A stretch of DNA of 64,000 nucleotides, taken from Amycolatopsis vancoresmycina (lineage in GTDB: Bacteria > Actinomycetota > Actinomycetes > Mycobacteriales > Pseudonocardiaceae). Location of the stretch: assembly GCF_000716785.1 (NCBI RefSeq), contig NZ_JNYY01000013.1, positions 1-64,000 on the forward strand. Reading direction: 5' to 3'. Position 1 is the first letter of the stretch. The number at the start of each line of letters is the position of its first letter. The translations under genes were made by a program, and so were the position numbers. Of this stretch, positions 27,685 through 35,336 are shown one piece after another. Below the pieces are notes generated by a model. It did no database searches. It worked only from the letters and a program-made list of their open reading frames with translations, and was not told where the DNA came from.

Positions 27685-28423
27685 ACACCCCGACGGCGTC
27701 CGGCTGCAGAAGGTGCTGTCGCAGGCCGGGGTCGCCTCCCGGCGAGCGGCGGAGGACCTGATCGTCGCCGGCCGGGTCGAGGTGGACGGCGAGGTCGTCA
27801 CCGAGCTCGGCCGCCGCGTCGACCCCGACGCGGCGATCATCCACGTCGACGGCACCCGCGTGAACCTGCGCGACGACCTCATCTACCTCGCCCTGAACAA
27901 GCCCAAGGGCGTGCACTCGACGATGTCGGACGACCGCGGCCGCCCCTGCGTCGGCGACTACCTGCGCGGCCGCTACGAGGAGACGCCCGGGGTCGTGCAC
28001 GTCGGCCGGCTCGACGAGAACACCGAGGGCCTGCTGCTGCTCACCAACGACGGCGACCTCGGGCACCGGCTGATGCACCCGTCGTACCGGGTGCTCAAGA
28101 CCTACCTCGCCGAGGTCGACGGCCTGGTGCCGCGCGGGCTCGGCAAGGAGCTGCGCAAGGGCTGGGAGCTGCCGGACGGGATCGTCAAGGTCGACCAGTT
28201 CCGGGTCAAGGACATGCACTCCGGCAAGTCGCTGGTCGAGCTGGTGATCCACGAGGGCAAAAAGCACATCGTGCGCCGCCTGCTCAAGGACACCGGCCAC
28301 CCGGTGCTGAAGCTGGTCCGCACCGCGGTCGGCGACGTCCAGCTCGGCAACCAGCGCGTCGGCTCGATCCGGCGGCTGACGAAGAACGAGGTCGGGGCGC
28401 TCTACCGCAACGTCGAGCTCTGA
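27671..28423 (+). CDS. rluB: 23S rRNA pseudouridine synthase, RluB/RsuA family
   Basis: 250 aa, ATG 27671. S4 domain at the N-terminus (VRLQKVLSQAGVASRRAAED), then the RsuA/RluB catalytic domain with GRLDENTEGLLLLTNDGDL (Asp of GRLD the catalytic residue) and GKKHIVRRLL. It isomerises uridine in 23S rRNA, the RluB site near the peptidyl transferase centre being the usual target of this subfamily. Last gene of the parA-scpAB run. Its end overlaps the convergent methyltransferase gene by 22 bp. Confidence 0.93.
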   Translation: MTSSEHPDGVRLQKVLSQAGVASRRAAEDLIVAGRVEVDGEVVTELGRRVDPDAAIIHVDGTRVNLRDDLIYLALNKPKGVHSTMSDDRGRPCVGDYLRGRYEETPGVVHVGRLDENTEGLLLLTNDGDLGHRLMHPSYRVLKTYLAEVDGLVPRGLGKELRKGWELPDGIVKVDQFRVKDMHSGKSLVELVIHEGKKHIVRRLLKDTGHPVLKLVRTAVGDVQLGNQRVGSIRRLTKNEVGALYRNVEL

Positions 28424-29217
28424 CACCGCGCGGTCACGAACCCGTCGACCGTCTCCTCGCCCGGGCGGCCGTATTCCGCGGCCAGTTCGGCGCGGGAGAC
28501 GACGGTGGGTTCCCAGCCGTGGCCGCGCAGCCAGTCCGGCGCCGCGTCGCCGAGGCCGCCCAGCCACAGGCGGGTGACGCGCTCCGCGCCCGGCGTCGCG
28601 TTCGCCCTGGCGAACAGGCTGTCGCGGGTTTCGGTCTTCCGGTGCTCGAACGACACCCGGCTGCCGGGCGCGGAGAGCTCGCTCACGGCCGAAAGCAGCT
28701 TCTCGGCGTCTTCGCGGGACAGGTAGACCAGCAGGCCCTCGGCCAGCCAAGCGGTGGGCACGCCGGGGTCGAACCCGGCGGCTCGCAGGGCCGCGGCCCA
28801 GTCGTCGCGCAGGTCGGCCGGGACCACGACGCGCTCGCACGCCGGCGTGGCGTCCCGGCCGGCCAGCACCGCCTCCTTGAAGGCGAAAACCTCGGGCAGG
28901 TCCAGCTCGAACAACCGCGTCCCCAGTGGCCAGGCGAGCCGGAAGGCCCGCGCGTCGAGGCCCGCGGCGAGCACGACGACCTGGGGACACCCGGCGGCCA
29001 GCAGGTAGTCGTCGTAGAACCGGGTGCGGATCGCCACCTGCTGGGCGAAGAGCGCGCCGAGCCCTTCGCCGGCGGCCGGCAGCGCCGAGCGGCCCGCCTC
29101 GGCGAACGCGGCCGCGTACGGGTCGTCGAACAGGCGGTCCGGGCGGGAACTCTCGTAGGCGCGCAGGGCGGCGACACCGACGGCGGTGCGGCTCACCGCG
29201 GGCAGGGACTCGGTCAT
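28402..29217 (-). CDS. Class I SAM-dependent methyltransferase (TIGR00027 / LCM-like)
   Basis: 271 aa from ATG 29217, 7 nt after a minus-strand TACGTT box. Typical opening VSRTAVGVAALRAYESSRPD followed by LFDDPYAAAF. The SAM site is VVVLAAGLDARAFRLAWP, then LFELDLPEVFAFKEAVL and WLAEGLLVYLS, the family pattern of leucine carboxyl methyltransferase-like proteins abundant in mycobacteria and other actinobacteria (O-methylation of small molecules). Substrate unknown. Convergent overlap of 22 bp with rluB. Confidence 0.9.
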   Translation of the reverse strand: MTESLPAVSRTAVGVAALRAYESSRPDRLFDDPYAAAFAEAGRSALPAAGEGLGALFAQQVAIRTRFYDDYLLAAGCPQVVVLAAGLDARAFRLAWPLGTRLFELDLPEVFAFKEAVLAGRDATPACERVVVPADLRDDWAAALRAAGFDPGVPTAWLAEGLLVYLSREDAEKLLSAVSELSAPGSRVSFEHRKTETRDSLFARANATPGAERVTRLWLGGLGDAAPDWLRGHGWEPTVVSRAELAAEYGRPGEETVDGFVTARCQSSTLR

Positions 29218-29224
29218 GATCCCC

Positions 29225-29277
29225 AACGTACGCCCGACTTTCCGCCGTAGTGGCGTGATCCCCCGGCTCGCTAGCGT
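29225..29277. promoter_or_regulatory. Divergent leaderless promoters of the methyltransferase and X-Pro peptidase genes
   Basis: On the minus strand TACGTT (29230-29225) is followed by 7 bases and the methyltransferase ATG. On the plus strand TAGCGT (29272-29277) is followed by 7 bases and ATG 29285. Neither start has a ribosome site. The intergenic region is only 67 bp. Confidence 0.6.
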
Positions 29278-29284
29278 GACGGGC

Positions 29285-31126
29285 ATGCGACTCGGAGTGG
29301 TGAGCGGGATCCTCGCGGTGCTCCTGTCCGGCACGGTGGCTCCGGCCGCCGCGGCGCCCGCGGGGAGCGAACCGGTTTACGACTACGCGAAGGCGGTCCG
29401 CGAAACCGTCTGGGTCGACATCGGCCGCGACGGCGACGGTGACGGCCGCTCCGACCGCGTCGCCGCCGACATCGTGCGGCCGGGCGAGGTGACCTCGGGC
29501 GTCCCGGTGATCATGGACGCCAGCCCGTATTACTCGTGCTGCGGGCGCGGCAACGAGAGCGAGCTGAAAACCTACGACAGCGCCGGGAAACCGGTGAAGT
29601 TCCCGCTGTTCTACGACAACTACTTCGTGCCGCGCGGCTACGCCGTGGTGCAGGTCGACCTGGCCGGGACGAACCGCTCGGCCGGCTGCGCGGACGTCGG
29701 CGGCCCGTCGGACGTCGACTCGGCGCGCAAGGTCGTCGACTGGCTGAACGGCCGCGCGACCGGCTACAGCGCGAAGACCGGCGGCAGCGCGGTGACCGCG
29801 GGCTGGAGCAGCGGCAACGTCGGGATGATCGGCAAGTCCTACGACGGCACGATCGCCAACGGCGTCGCGGCGACCGGCGTCGCCGGGCTCAAGACCATCG
29901 TGCCGATCTCGGCGATCAGCTCCTGGTACGACTACTACCGCTCCGACGGCGCGACCTTCGGCTTCAACCCGGACGGGCTGGCGCGCACGGTCGAAGCGCG
30001 CAACGGCGGGCAGAACTGCTCGGCGCAGAACCAGGCGCTGGCTGCCGGCGCCACGGCGAACGGCGACTACGGGCCGCTGTGGGCGGCGCGGGACTACGCC
30101 GCGAACGCGCGGAACGTGCGCGCCAGCGTGCTGCTGTCCCACGGCGTCAACGACCTCAACGTCAAGACCATCCACTTCGGACAGTGGTGGGACGCGCTGA
30201 CCGTCGAGAAGAAGATCTGGCTGTCGCAGACCGGGCACGTCGACCCGTTCGACTACCGGCGCGCGGACTGGGTGGACCTGCTGCACCGGTGGTTCGACCA
30301 CTACCTGCTCGGCGTCGACAACGGCGTCCAGAACGGCCCGCAGGCGAGCGTCGAGCGGCAGCCGGACCAGTGGGCCGACCAGGCCCGCTACCCGGCGGTG
30401 AACGCGGTCGCGACGACGTTGCGGCCGGGGGCGGGCGGCACGCTGGGCACGGCGGCGTCGTCCGGGACGGCGTCGTTCACCGACAACCCGAACGTCGGCG
30501 AGGACACCTGGGTGACCAGCCCGGGCAGCGCCGCGCTGACGTACTCGACCGGGACGCTCACGTCCGACCTGCAGGTCTCGGGAACTTCGTCGGTCACCGT
30601 GACGGCGACGCCGGGCACGTCGTCGGCCCGGGTGTCGGCGCTGCTGGTGGACCTGGGCGCGGCGACGATCCGCAACTTCGGCGGCAGCGGCGAGGGGATC
30701 AAGACGGGAACGGCGGAGAACTGCTGGGGCTCGTCGACGTCCGGTGACGACGCCTGCTACCGGATCACGTCCGCGGACGTGAAGAAGGTCAGCTACACGA
30801 TCCTCAGCCGCGGCTGGGCCGACCTGGCGAACTACGCTTCCCTGTCCCAGGAACGGCCGTTGACACCGGGCACGGCGTACACGATGACGTTCCGGCTGGC
30901 GTCGACGGACCACATCGTGCCCCGCGGCCACGCGCTGGCGCTGATCATCGGCGGCACGGACGGCAGCTTCATCCGCGGGCCCGCCCAGCCGGGCCGGGTG
31001 ACGCTGGACCTGGCCCGGACGTCGGTTTCGGTCCCGCTGCTGGGCATCCCGCCCGCGGCGACGACCCACCCGGCCCGCGACACGGCCGCGTTCGTGCCGT
31101 CGGCGGGCCGGGCCGACCTGCGCTAG
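29285..31126 (+). CDS. Secreted CocE/NonD hydrolase, Xaa-Pro dipeptidyl-peptidase-like (S15)
   Basis: 613 aa from ATG 29285. Signal peptide (MRLGVVSGILAVLLSGTVAP, cleavage near AAA/APAG). An S15-type alpha/beta hydrolase follows: ASPYYSCCGRGNE, YAVVQVDLAGTNRSAGC, nucleophile Ser185 in GMIGKSYDGT, and a catalytic His expected in QTGHVDPFDY. The C-terminal ~220 residues are the X-Pro dipeptidyl-peptidase beta-sandwich. It probably cleaves X-Pro dipeptides or esters outside the cell. Its stop overlaps the convergent antiporter stop within CTAG. Confidence 0.93.
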   Translation: MRLGVVSGILAVLLSGTVAPAAAAPAGSEPVYDYAKAVRETVWVDIGRDGDGDGRSDRVAADIVRPGEVTSGVPVIMDASPYYSCCGRGNESELKTYDSAGKPVKFPLFYDNYFVPRGYAVVQVDLAGTNRSAGCADVGGPSDVDSARKVVDWLNGRATGYSAKTGGSAVTAGWSSGNVGMIGKSYDGTIANGVAATGVAGLKTIVPISAISSWYDYYRSDGATFGFNPDGLARTVEARNGGQNCSAQNQALAAGATANGDYGPLWAARDYAANARNVRASVLLSHGVNDLNVKTIHFGQWWDALTVEKKIWLSQTGHVDPFDYRRADWVDLLHRWFDHYLLGVDNGVQNGPQASVERQPDQWADQARYPAVNAVATTLRPGAGGTLGTAASSGTASFTDNPNVGEDTWVTSPGSAALTYSTGTLTSDLQVSGTSSVTVTATPGTSSARVSALLVDLGAATIRNFGGSGEGIKTGTAENCWGSSTSGDDACYRITSADVKKVSYTILSRGWADLANYASLSQERPLTPGTAYTMTFRLASTDHIVPRGHALALIIGGTDGSFIRGPAQPGRVTLDLARTSVSVPLLGIPPAATTHPARDTAAFVPSAGRADLR

Positions 31127-32316
31127 TTCGCCTCGGCCGGTGCGGTCTTCGTCGCCGACTTCCGTTGCAGGACGCGGACGATCGGCTCGACGACCCGGGC
31201 CGCCGTCGGGCCGAGGATCGCCATCAGCAGCACGTACGCCGTCGCCAGTGCCGCCAGCTCGCCGGTGACCGCGCCCGCCGTCACCGCCAGGCCCGCGATG
31301 ACGATCGAGAACTCGCCTCTCGCGACCAGGGCCGCGCCGGCCCGGGCCCGGCCCAGCTTGCCGATGCCCTGGCGGCGGGCCGCCCACCAGCCGGTGGCGA
31401 CCTTCGTCAGCGTCGTGACGACCGCCAGCACCACGGCCCAGCCGAGCACCGGCGGGATCGACGCCGGGTTCGTGTTGAGGCCGAAGACCACGAAGAACAC
31501 CGCCGCGAACAGGTCGCGCAGCGGCTCGAGCAGGTGCGTCGCGTTCTCCGCCGTCGAGCCGGAGATCGCGATGCCGAGCAGGAACGCCCCGACCGCGGCC
31601 GAAACCTGCATCGCCGACGCCAGCCCGGCCACCAGCAGCGCCGCGCCGAGCACCTTGAGCAGGAACACCTCGCGGTCCGGGCTGTCGACCGCCGCGGAGA
31701 CGTACCGGCCGAACTTCAGCGCGACCACCAGCACCACGGTGATCACCAGCAGCGAGATGCCGACCGCCTCCAGGCCGCCGAGCAGTGACACCCCGCCCAG
31801 CACCGCGGTGAGGATCGGCAGGTAGAGGGCCATCGCGAGGTCCTCGAACACGAGGATCGACAGCACCACCGGCGTCTCGCGGTTGCCGAGCCGGCCCAGG
31901 TCGCCGAGGACCTTGGCGACGATGCCGGACGACGAGATGTAGGTGACGCCCGCCATCACCATCGCGCCGATCGGGCCCCAGCCCAGCAGCAGCGCGACGG
32001 CGGCGCCCGGGGCGGCGTTGAGGACGATGTCGAGCAGGCCGGCCGTCCAGGACCGGCGCAGGCCCGTGAACAGCTCGGCCGCGGAGTACTCCAAGCCCAG
32101 CAGCAACAGCAGCAGCACGACGCCGATTTCGCCGGCCAGGTGGGTGAAGCCGCCGATGTCGCCCAGCGGGATCAGCCCGCCCTGGCCGAAGCAGAGGCCG
32201 CCGAGCAGGTAGAGCGGGATGGGGGAGAGGCCGATCTTGCCGGCCAGGCGCCCGAGCGCGCCCAGCCCGAAGAAGACCGCCCCCAGTTCGATCAGGGACA
32301 GCGCGGTGTGGTCCAT
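31123..32316 (-). CDS. Cation:proton antiporter, KhtU/Kef (CPA2) type
   Basis: 397 aa, ATG 32316, about 12 membrane helices (IELGAVFFGLGALGRLAGKI; LGDIGGFTHLAGEIGVVLLL). CPA2 exchanger features include YISSSGIVAKVLGDLG and VFEDLAMALYLPIL, the latter with the conserved acidic ion-binding residue. It lacks the TrkA-N domain of full Kef proteins; that function is supplied by the preceding TrkA-C gene, giving the KhtT/KhtU two-gene K+/H+ antiporter layout. The gene after the regulator starts 7 bp downstream of its stop. Confidence 0.92.
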   Translation of the reverse strand: MDHTALSLIELGAVFFGLGALGRLAGKIGLSPIPLYLLGGLCFGQGGLIPLGDIGGFTHLAGEIGVVLLLLLLGLEYSAAELFTGLRRSWTAGLLDIVLNAAPGAAVALLLGWGPIGAMVMAGVTYISSSGIVAKVLGDLGRLGNRETPVVLSILVFEDLAMALYLPILTAVLGGVSLLGGLEAVGISLLVITVVLVVALKFGRYVSAAVDSPDREVFLLKVLGAALLVAGLASAMQVSAAVGAFLLGIAISGSTAENATHLLEPLRDLFAAVFFVVFGLNTNPASIPPVLGWAVVLAVVTTLTKVATGWWAARRQGIGKLGRARAGAALVARGEFSIVIAGLAVTAGAVTGELAALATAYVLLMAILGPTAARVVEPIVRVLQRKSATKTAPAEAN

Positions 32317-32323
32317 CGTGGGA

Positions 32324-32806
32324 TCAGCCGTACTTCAAGATCTTGAGGGCGGCATCCAGTCCCTCGCTCGTGCCGACGGTGACCAGCAGGTCGCCGCCCG
32401 TGAGCGCGAAGTCGGGTGTCGGCGACGGGTGCACCTGGCCGGCCCGCGCCACCGCGACCACCGAGACGCCGGTGCGCGTCCGCATCGCCGTGTCGCCGAG
32501 CGTCCGGCCGTCGAACGGGCTGGACGGCTTGATCGGCAGCTGCTTGGTGCTGATGCCGGGCAGGTCCTGGTGCTCCTCGGTGAGCTGCGCGACCAGCTGC
32601 GGCGCGCCGAGGAGGTTGGCCAGCGTGCCCGCCTCGTCCGCGGTCAGCGGGATCGAGGCGGCGCAGGCGTCCGGGTCGTCGGACTTGGACACGATGAGCT
32701 CGGTGTGGCCGTCCCGCTGCGACACGACGCCGATGCGGCGGCCGGTACGGGTGCTGAAGTCCTTGCGGACCCCGATGCCGGGAAGAGGAGTTACTTCGAC
32801 GTTCAC
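32324..32806 (-). CDS. K+/H+ antiporter regulatory subunit, KhtT-like (TrkA-C domain)
   Basis: 160 aa from GTG 32806, placed 6 nt after a minus-strand TACGGT box. The N-terminal half (VEVTPLPGIGVRKDFSTRTG) is typical of KhtT. The RCK_C domain (FDGRTLGDTAMRTRTGVSVV; PDFALTGGDLLVTVGT) is the fold known to bind cyclic di-AMP in the Bacillus protein. It should gate the antiporter encoded next. Cyclic di-AMP control is inferred from the family. Confidence 0.9.
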   Translation of the reverse strand: MNVEVTPLPGIGVRKDFSTRTGRRIGVVSQRDGHTELIVSKSDDPDACAASIPLTADEAGTLANLLGAPQLVAQLTEEHQDLPGISTKQLPIKPSSPFDGRTLGDTAMRTRTGVSVVAVARAGQVHPSPTPDFALTGGDLLVTVGTSEGLDAALKILKYG

Positions 32807-32842
32807 CCAACCACCGTAACCCAGGTGTCCGATTCGCGACGT

Positions 32843-33211
32843 TCAGCCGAGCAGGAGCAGCAGTGCGGCGACGACCATCACGAGCGCGGTCAGGCCGTGG
32901 ACGCCGAAGGCGATGGCCTTCTTCCCGCGGTGGCGCAGGATGAGCAGCATGTCGAAGACGGGCCAGATCGCCGCGGTGAGCATGACCCAGCCCAGTGCGT
33001 GCGCGTCGCCGTAGACCATCAGGGCCAGCGGGATCAGGCCGGCGCCGACGTCGCGGCCGCCCTTGACGTTGAGGAAGGTCTCCGCGTGCTCGGGGACCTC
33101 GCCGAAGCCGAAGCCCGCGGCGATCTTGTTCGGTGCGAACAGGTAGTTGAGGCCGATGTAGATGATGCCGAGCGCGACGACGGCGGTCAGGACGTAGCCG
33201 GTGACGAGCAT
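32843..33211 (-). CDS. DUF4267 small membrane protein
   Basis: 122 aa, ATG 33211 with GGAGGG upstream. Four membrane helices (VLTAVVALGIIYIGLNYLFA; GLIPLALMVYGDAHALGWVM; IWPVFDMLLILR; VHGLTALVMVVAALLLLLG) and a conserved loop FLNVKGGRDVGAGLIPL. Family of unknown function. Divergent from a TetR gene and separated from it by several CTAGC palindromes, so it is the likely regulatory target. Confidence 0.85.
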   Translation of the reverse strand: MLVTGYVLTAVVALGIIYIGLNYLFAPNKIAAGFGFGEVPEHAETFLNVKGGRDVGAGLIPLALMVYGDAHALGWVMLTAAIWPVFDMLLILRHRGKKAIAFGVHGLTALVMVVAALLLLLG

Positions 33212-33229
33212 GGTGTTCCCTCCAGTTTT

Positions 33230-33302
33230 CTAGCATCGCTGGGATTGCTAGCAACGATAATCTAGCGGCGCTAGTTTGTCTAGCAGTGCTAGCATGTGAC
33301 GT
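33230..33302. promoter_or_regulatory. Multiple TetR operators and leaderless TetR promoter
   Basis: Perfect 13-bp palindromes with a central G lie at 33262-33274 (CTAGCGGCGCTAG) and 33280-33292 (CTAGCAGTGCTAG), and a one-mismatch copy at 33230-33242 (CTAGCATCGCTGG). TTGCTAGCAA (33245-33254) adds a fourth short palindrome. The -10 box TAGCAT (33290-33295), 7 nt before ATG 33303, overlaps the third site, so the regulator would repress itself. Confidence 0.8.
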
Positions 33303-33869
33303 ATGACCCAGCGACAACGGCGTGTGCGCGACCGGACCGAGCGAGCGCAGCGGATCGTCACCGCGGCGCGGGAGCTCGCCGAGGCGGAAGGCTGGGACGC
33401 GGTCACCACCAGGAAGCTCGCCGCGCTGATCGAATACAGCCAGCCGGTGCTCTACAGCCACTTCCCGGGCGGCAAGGAGGCGATCATGGCCGCGGCCGCG
33501 CTGGAGGGCTTCGCCGAGCTGGCCACCGCGCTCGCCGGAGCGCGCGGCGGCGGCCTCGCCGGGATCGCGGGGGCCTACGTCGAGTTCGCCGAGGCGAAGC
33601 CGGCGCTCTACGACGCGATGTTCACGCTCGCGTCCGAACTGCGGTTCGCCGAGGACGACACCCCGGAGGTGATGAAGGCGAACTTCGCGGAGCTGCTCGC
33701 GGTCATCGAGCCGGTCGCGGGGCGGCAGGACCCCGGCCCGCTGACCGAGGTGTTCTGGAGCACGCTGCACGGCCTGGTGACCCTCGATCGCGGCCGCCGG
33801 CTCTCGCCGGCCCACCGTGAGGAGCGGCTCGCGCTCGTGGTGGCGCGCTTCGGCGCGCGGGGCGACTGA
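33303..33869 (+). CDS. TetR/AcrR family transcriptional regulator (WHG-type C-terminus)
   Basis: 188 aa, leaderless ATG 33303. HTH region RAQRIVTAARELAEAEGWDA followed by VTTRKLAALIEYSQPVLYSH. The C-terminal domain contains YVEFAEAKPALYDAMF, the pattern of the WHG/TetR_C_13 subgroup. Divergent from the DUF4267 gene; the palindromes between them are its probable operators. Ligand unknown. Confidence 0.92.
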   Translation: MTQRQRRVRDRTERAQRIVTAARELAEAEGWDAVTTRKLAALIEYSQPVLYSHFPGGKEAIMAAAALEGFAELATALAGARGGGLAGIAGAYVEFAEAKPALYDAMFTLASELRFAEDDTPEVMKANFAELLAVIEPVAGRQDPGPLTEVFWSTLHGLVTLDRGRRLSPAHREERLALVVARFGARGD

Positions 33870-33938
33870 TCTCCTCCGCACCCCGACCGGCAGAATGGGG
33901 GAGAAGCCGAACGGGACGAGAACGCGAGGAGAGTGCCG

Positions 33939-34664
33939 GTGACGGGAGCCCTACGAGGTGTGGTCGCGCTGGACGGCCCGTCGGGGACCGGGAAGACCAC
34001 CGTCGCCCGCAAGCTCGCTCAGCGCCTCGGCGCCGGCTACCTCGACACCGGTGCGATGTACCGGATGGTCACCCTCGCCGTGCTGCGCGCCGGCGTCGAC
34101 CCGGCGGACCCGGCCGCGGTGGCCGAGGTCGCCGACCGCGCCGAGTTCGGCATCGGCACCAGCCCCGACCGGCCGGAGATCCGCCTGGCGGGCGAAGACG
34201 TCGCCGCCGACATCCGCGGGCCGGAGGTCACCAAGGCCGTTTCGCCGGTGTCGGCCGTGCCGCACGTGCGTGAGCTGCTGGTCGCCCGGCAGCGGCGGAT
34301 CATCGAGGACGTCGTCGCGCACCGCGGCGGGATCGTCGTCGAGGGCCGGGACATCGGCACGGTCGTCGCGCCGGACTCGCCGCTCAAGGTCTTCCTGACC
34401 GCCTCCGCCGACGTCCGCGCGTCGCGCCGCAGCACCCAGGACACCGCGGCCGGGCGCCAGTCTTCGGTCGCCGACGCGCTGGCTTCGGTCGAGCGCCGCG
34501 ACCACCTCGACTCGACCCGCGCCGCTTCGCCGCTGCGCGCGGCCGACGACGCCGTGCACGTCGACACCTCCGAGCTGTCGATCGACCAGGTGATCGTCGC
34601 GCTGAGCGAGCTGGCCAGCCACCGGGGCATCCTCGAAGGCTGCAACGCCGAGGTCGCTCGATGA
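33939..34664 (+). CDS. cmk: Cytidylate kinase
   Basis: 241 aa from GTG 33939, 7 nt after GAGGAG; GTG 33933 is only 1 nt from that site and less likely. P-loop GPSGTGKT at residues 13-20, then YLDTGAMYRM, the CMP-binding region GPEVTKAVSPVSAVPHVREL and the GRDIGTVVAP motif. Phosphorylates CMP and dCMP. It overlaps plsC by ATGA. Confidence 0.97.
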   Translation: MTGALRGVVALDGPSGTGKTTVARKLAQRLGAGYLDTGAMYRMVTLAVLRAGVDPADPAAVAEVADRAEFGIGTSPDRPEIRLAGEDVAADIRGPEVTKAVSPVSAVPHVRELLVARQRRIIEDVVAHRGGIVVEGRDIGTVVAPDSPLKVFLTASADVRASRRSTQDTAAGRQSSVADALASVERRDHLDSTRAASPLRAADDAVHVDTSELSIDQVIVALSELASHRGILEGCNAEVAR

Positions 34665-35320
34665 GCGGTGACGGACTCCCCGAGGGATCCGTCGGCAGGC
34701 TCCACGACGCCGGGCGGATCTTCGCCCGGTACTATCTGCGCTCGGCCTTCCGCATCCGGGTGCACGGCCGCGAGCGCGTCCCCGCCACCGGGCCGCTGCT
34801 CGTGATCGCCAACCACAGCTCCATGATCGAGCCGCAGCTGATCTTCGGAATGCTTCCGCGGCGTTCGGCGTTCCTGGTCAAGGCCGAGATGTTCGGCGGG
34901 ATCGCCGGCAGGTTCTTGCTGGCGATCGGGCAGATCCCGCTCAAGCGCGGCGAGATCGACCGCAAGCCGCTGCTGACCGCGGTCGGCGTCCTCAAGGACG
35001 GCGGGGTCGTCGGGATCTTCCCCGAGGGCACCCGCGGTGCCGGGGACGTCGGCGCGGCCGAACGCGGTGCGGCCTGGCTGGTCCGGGCCTCCGGCGCGAC
35101 CGTGCTCCCGGTCGCGACGCGGGGCACGCTCAAGCCCGCCGACGGCAAGCGGCGGTTCCGGCCACGGGTGGACATCCTGGTGGGCGAGCCGTTCTCGCCG
35201 AAGGTCGGCCCCGGGAAGACCGGGCTCGACCAGGGCACCGAAGAGCTGCGCGGTGAGCTCGCGGCGCTCGTGAAGACTTTGGACGACTGGCGTGCCGAAC
35301 ACGGATTCGGCGCGGTATAA
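34661..35320 (+). CDS. 1-acyl-sn-glycerol-3-phosphate acyltransferase-like protein
   Basis: 219 aa, ATG 34661. PlsC/LPLAT fold of phospholipid synthesis: motif I LLVIANHSSMIEPQLI, motif II around IPLKRGEIDRKP, motif III GIFPEGTRG, motif IV VLPVATRG. In motif I the catalytic His52 is followed by Glu57 where NHX4D enzymes have Asp, a conservative but uncommon change. Encoded between cmk and der in many actinobacteria. The exact acyl acceptor is unproven. Confidence 0.9.
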   Translation: MSGDGLPEGSVGRLHDAGRIFARYYLRSAFRIRVHGRERVPATGPLLVIANHSSMIEPQLIFGMLPRRSAFLVKAEMFGGIAGRFLLAIGQIPLKRGEIDRKPLLTAVGVLKDGGVVGIFPEGTRGAGDVGAAERGAAWLVRASGATVLPVATRGTLKPADGKRRFRPRVDILVGEPFSPKVGPGKTGLDQGTEELRGELAALVKTLDDWRAEHGFGAV

Positions 35321-35336
35321 GGGAAATCGGGTTCCG

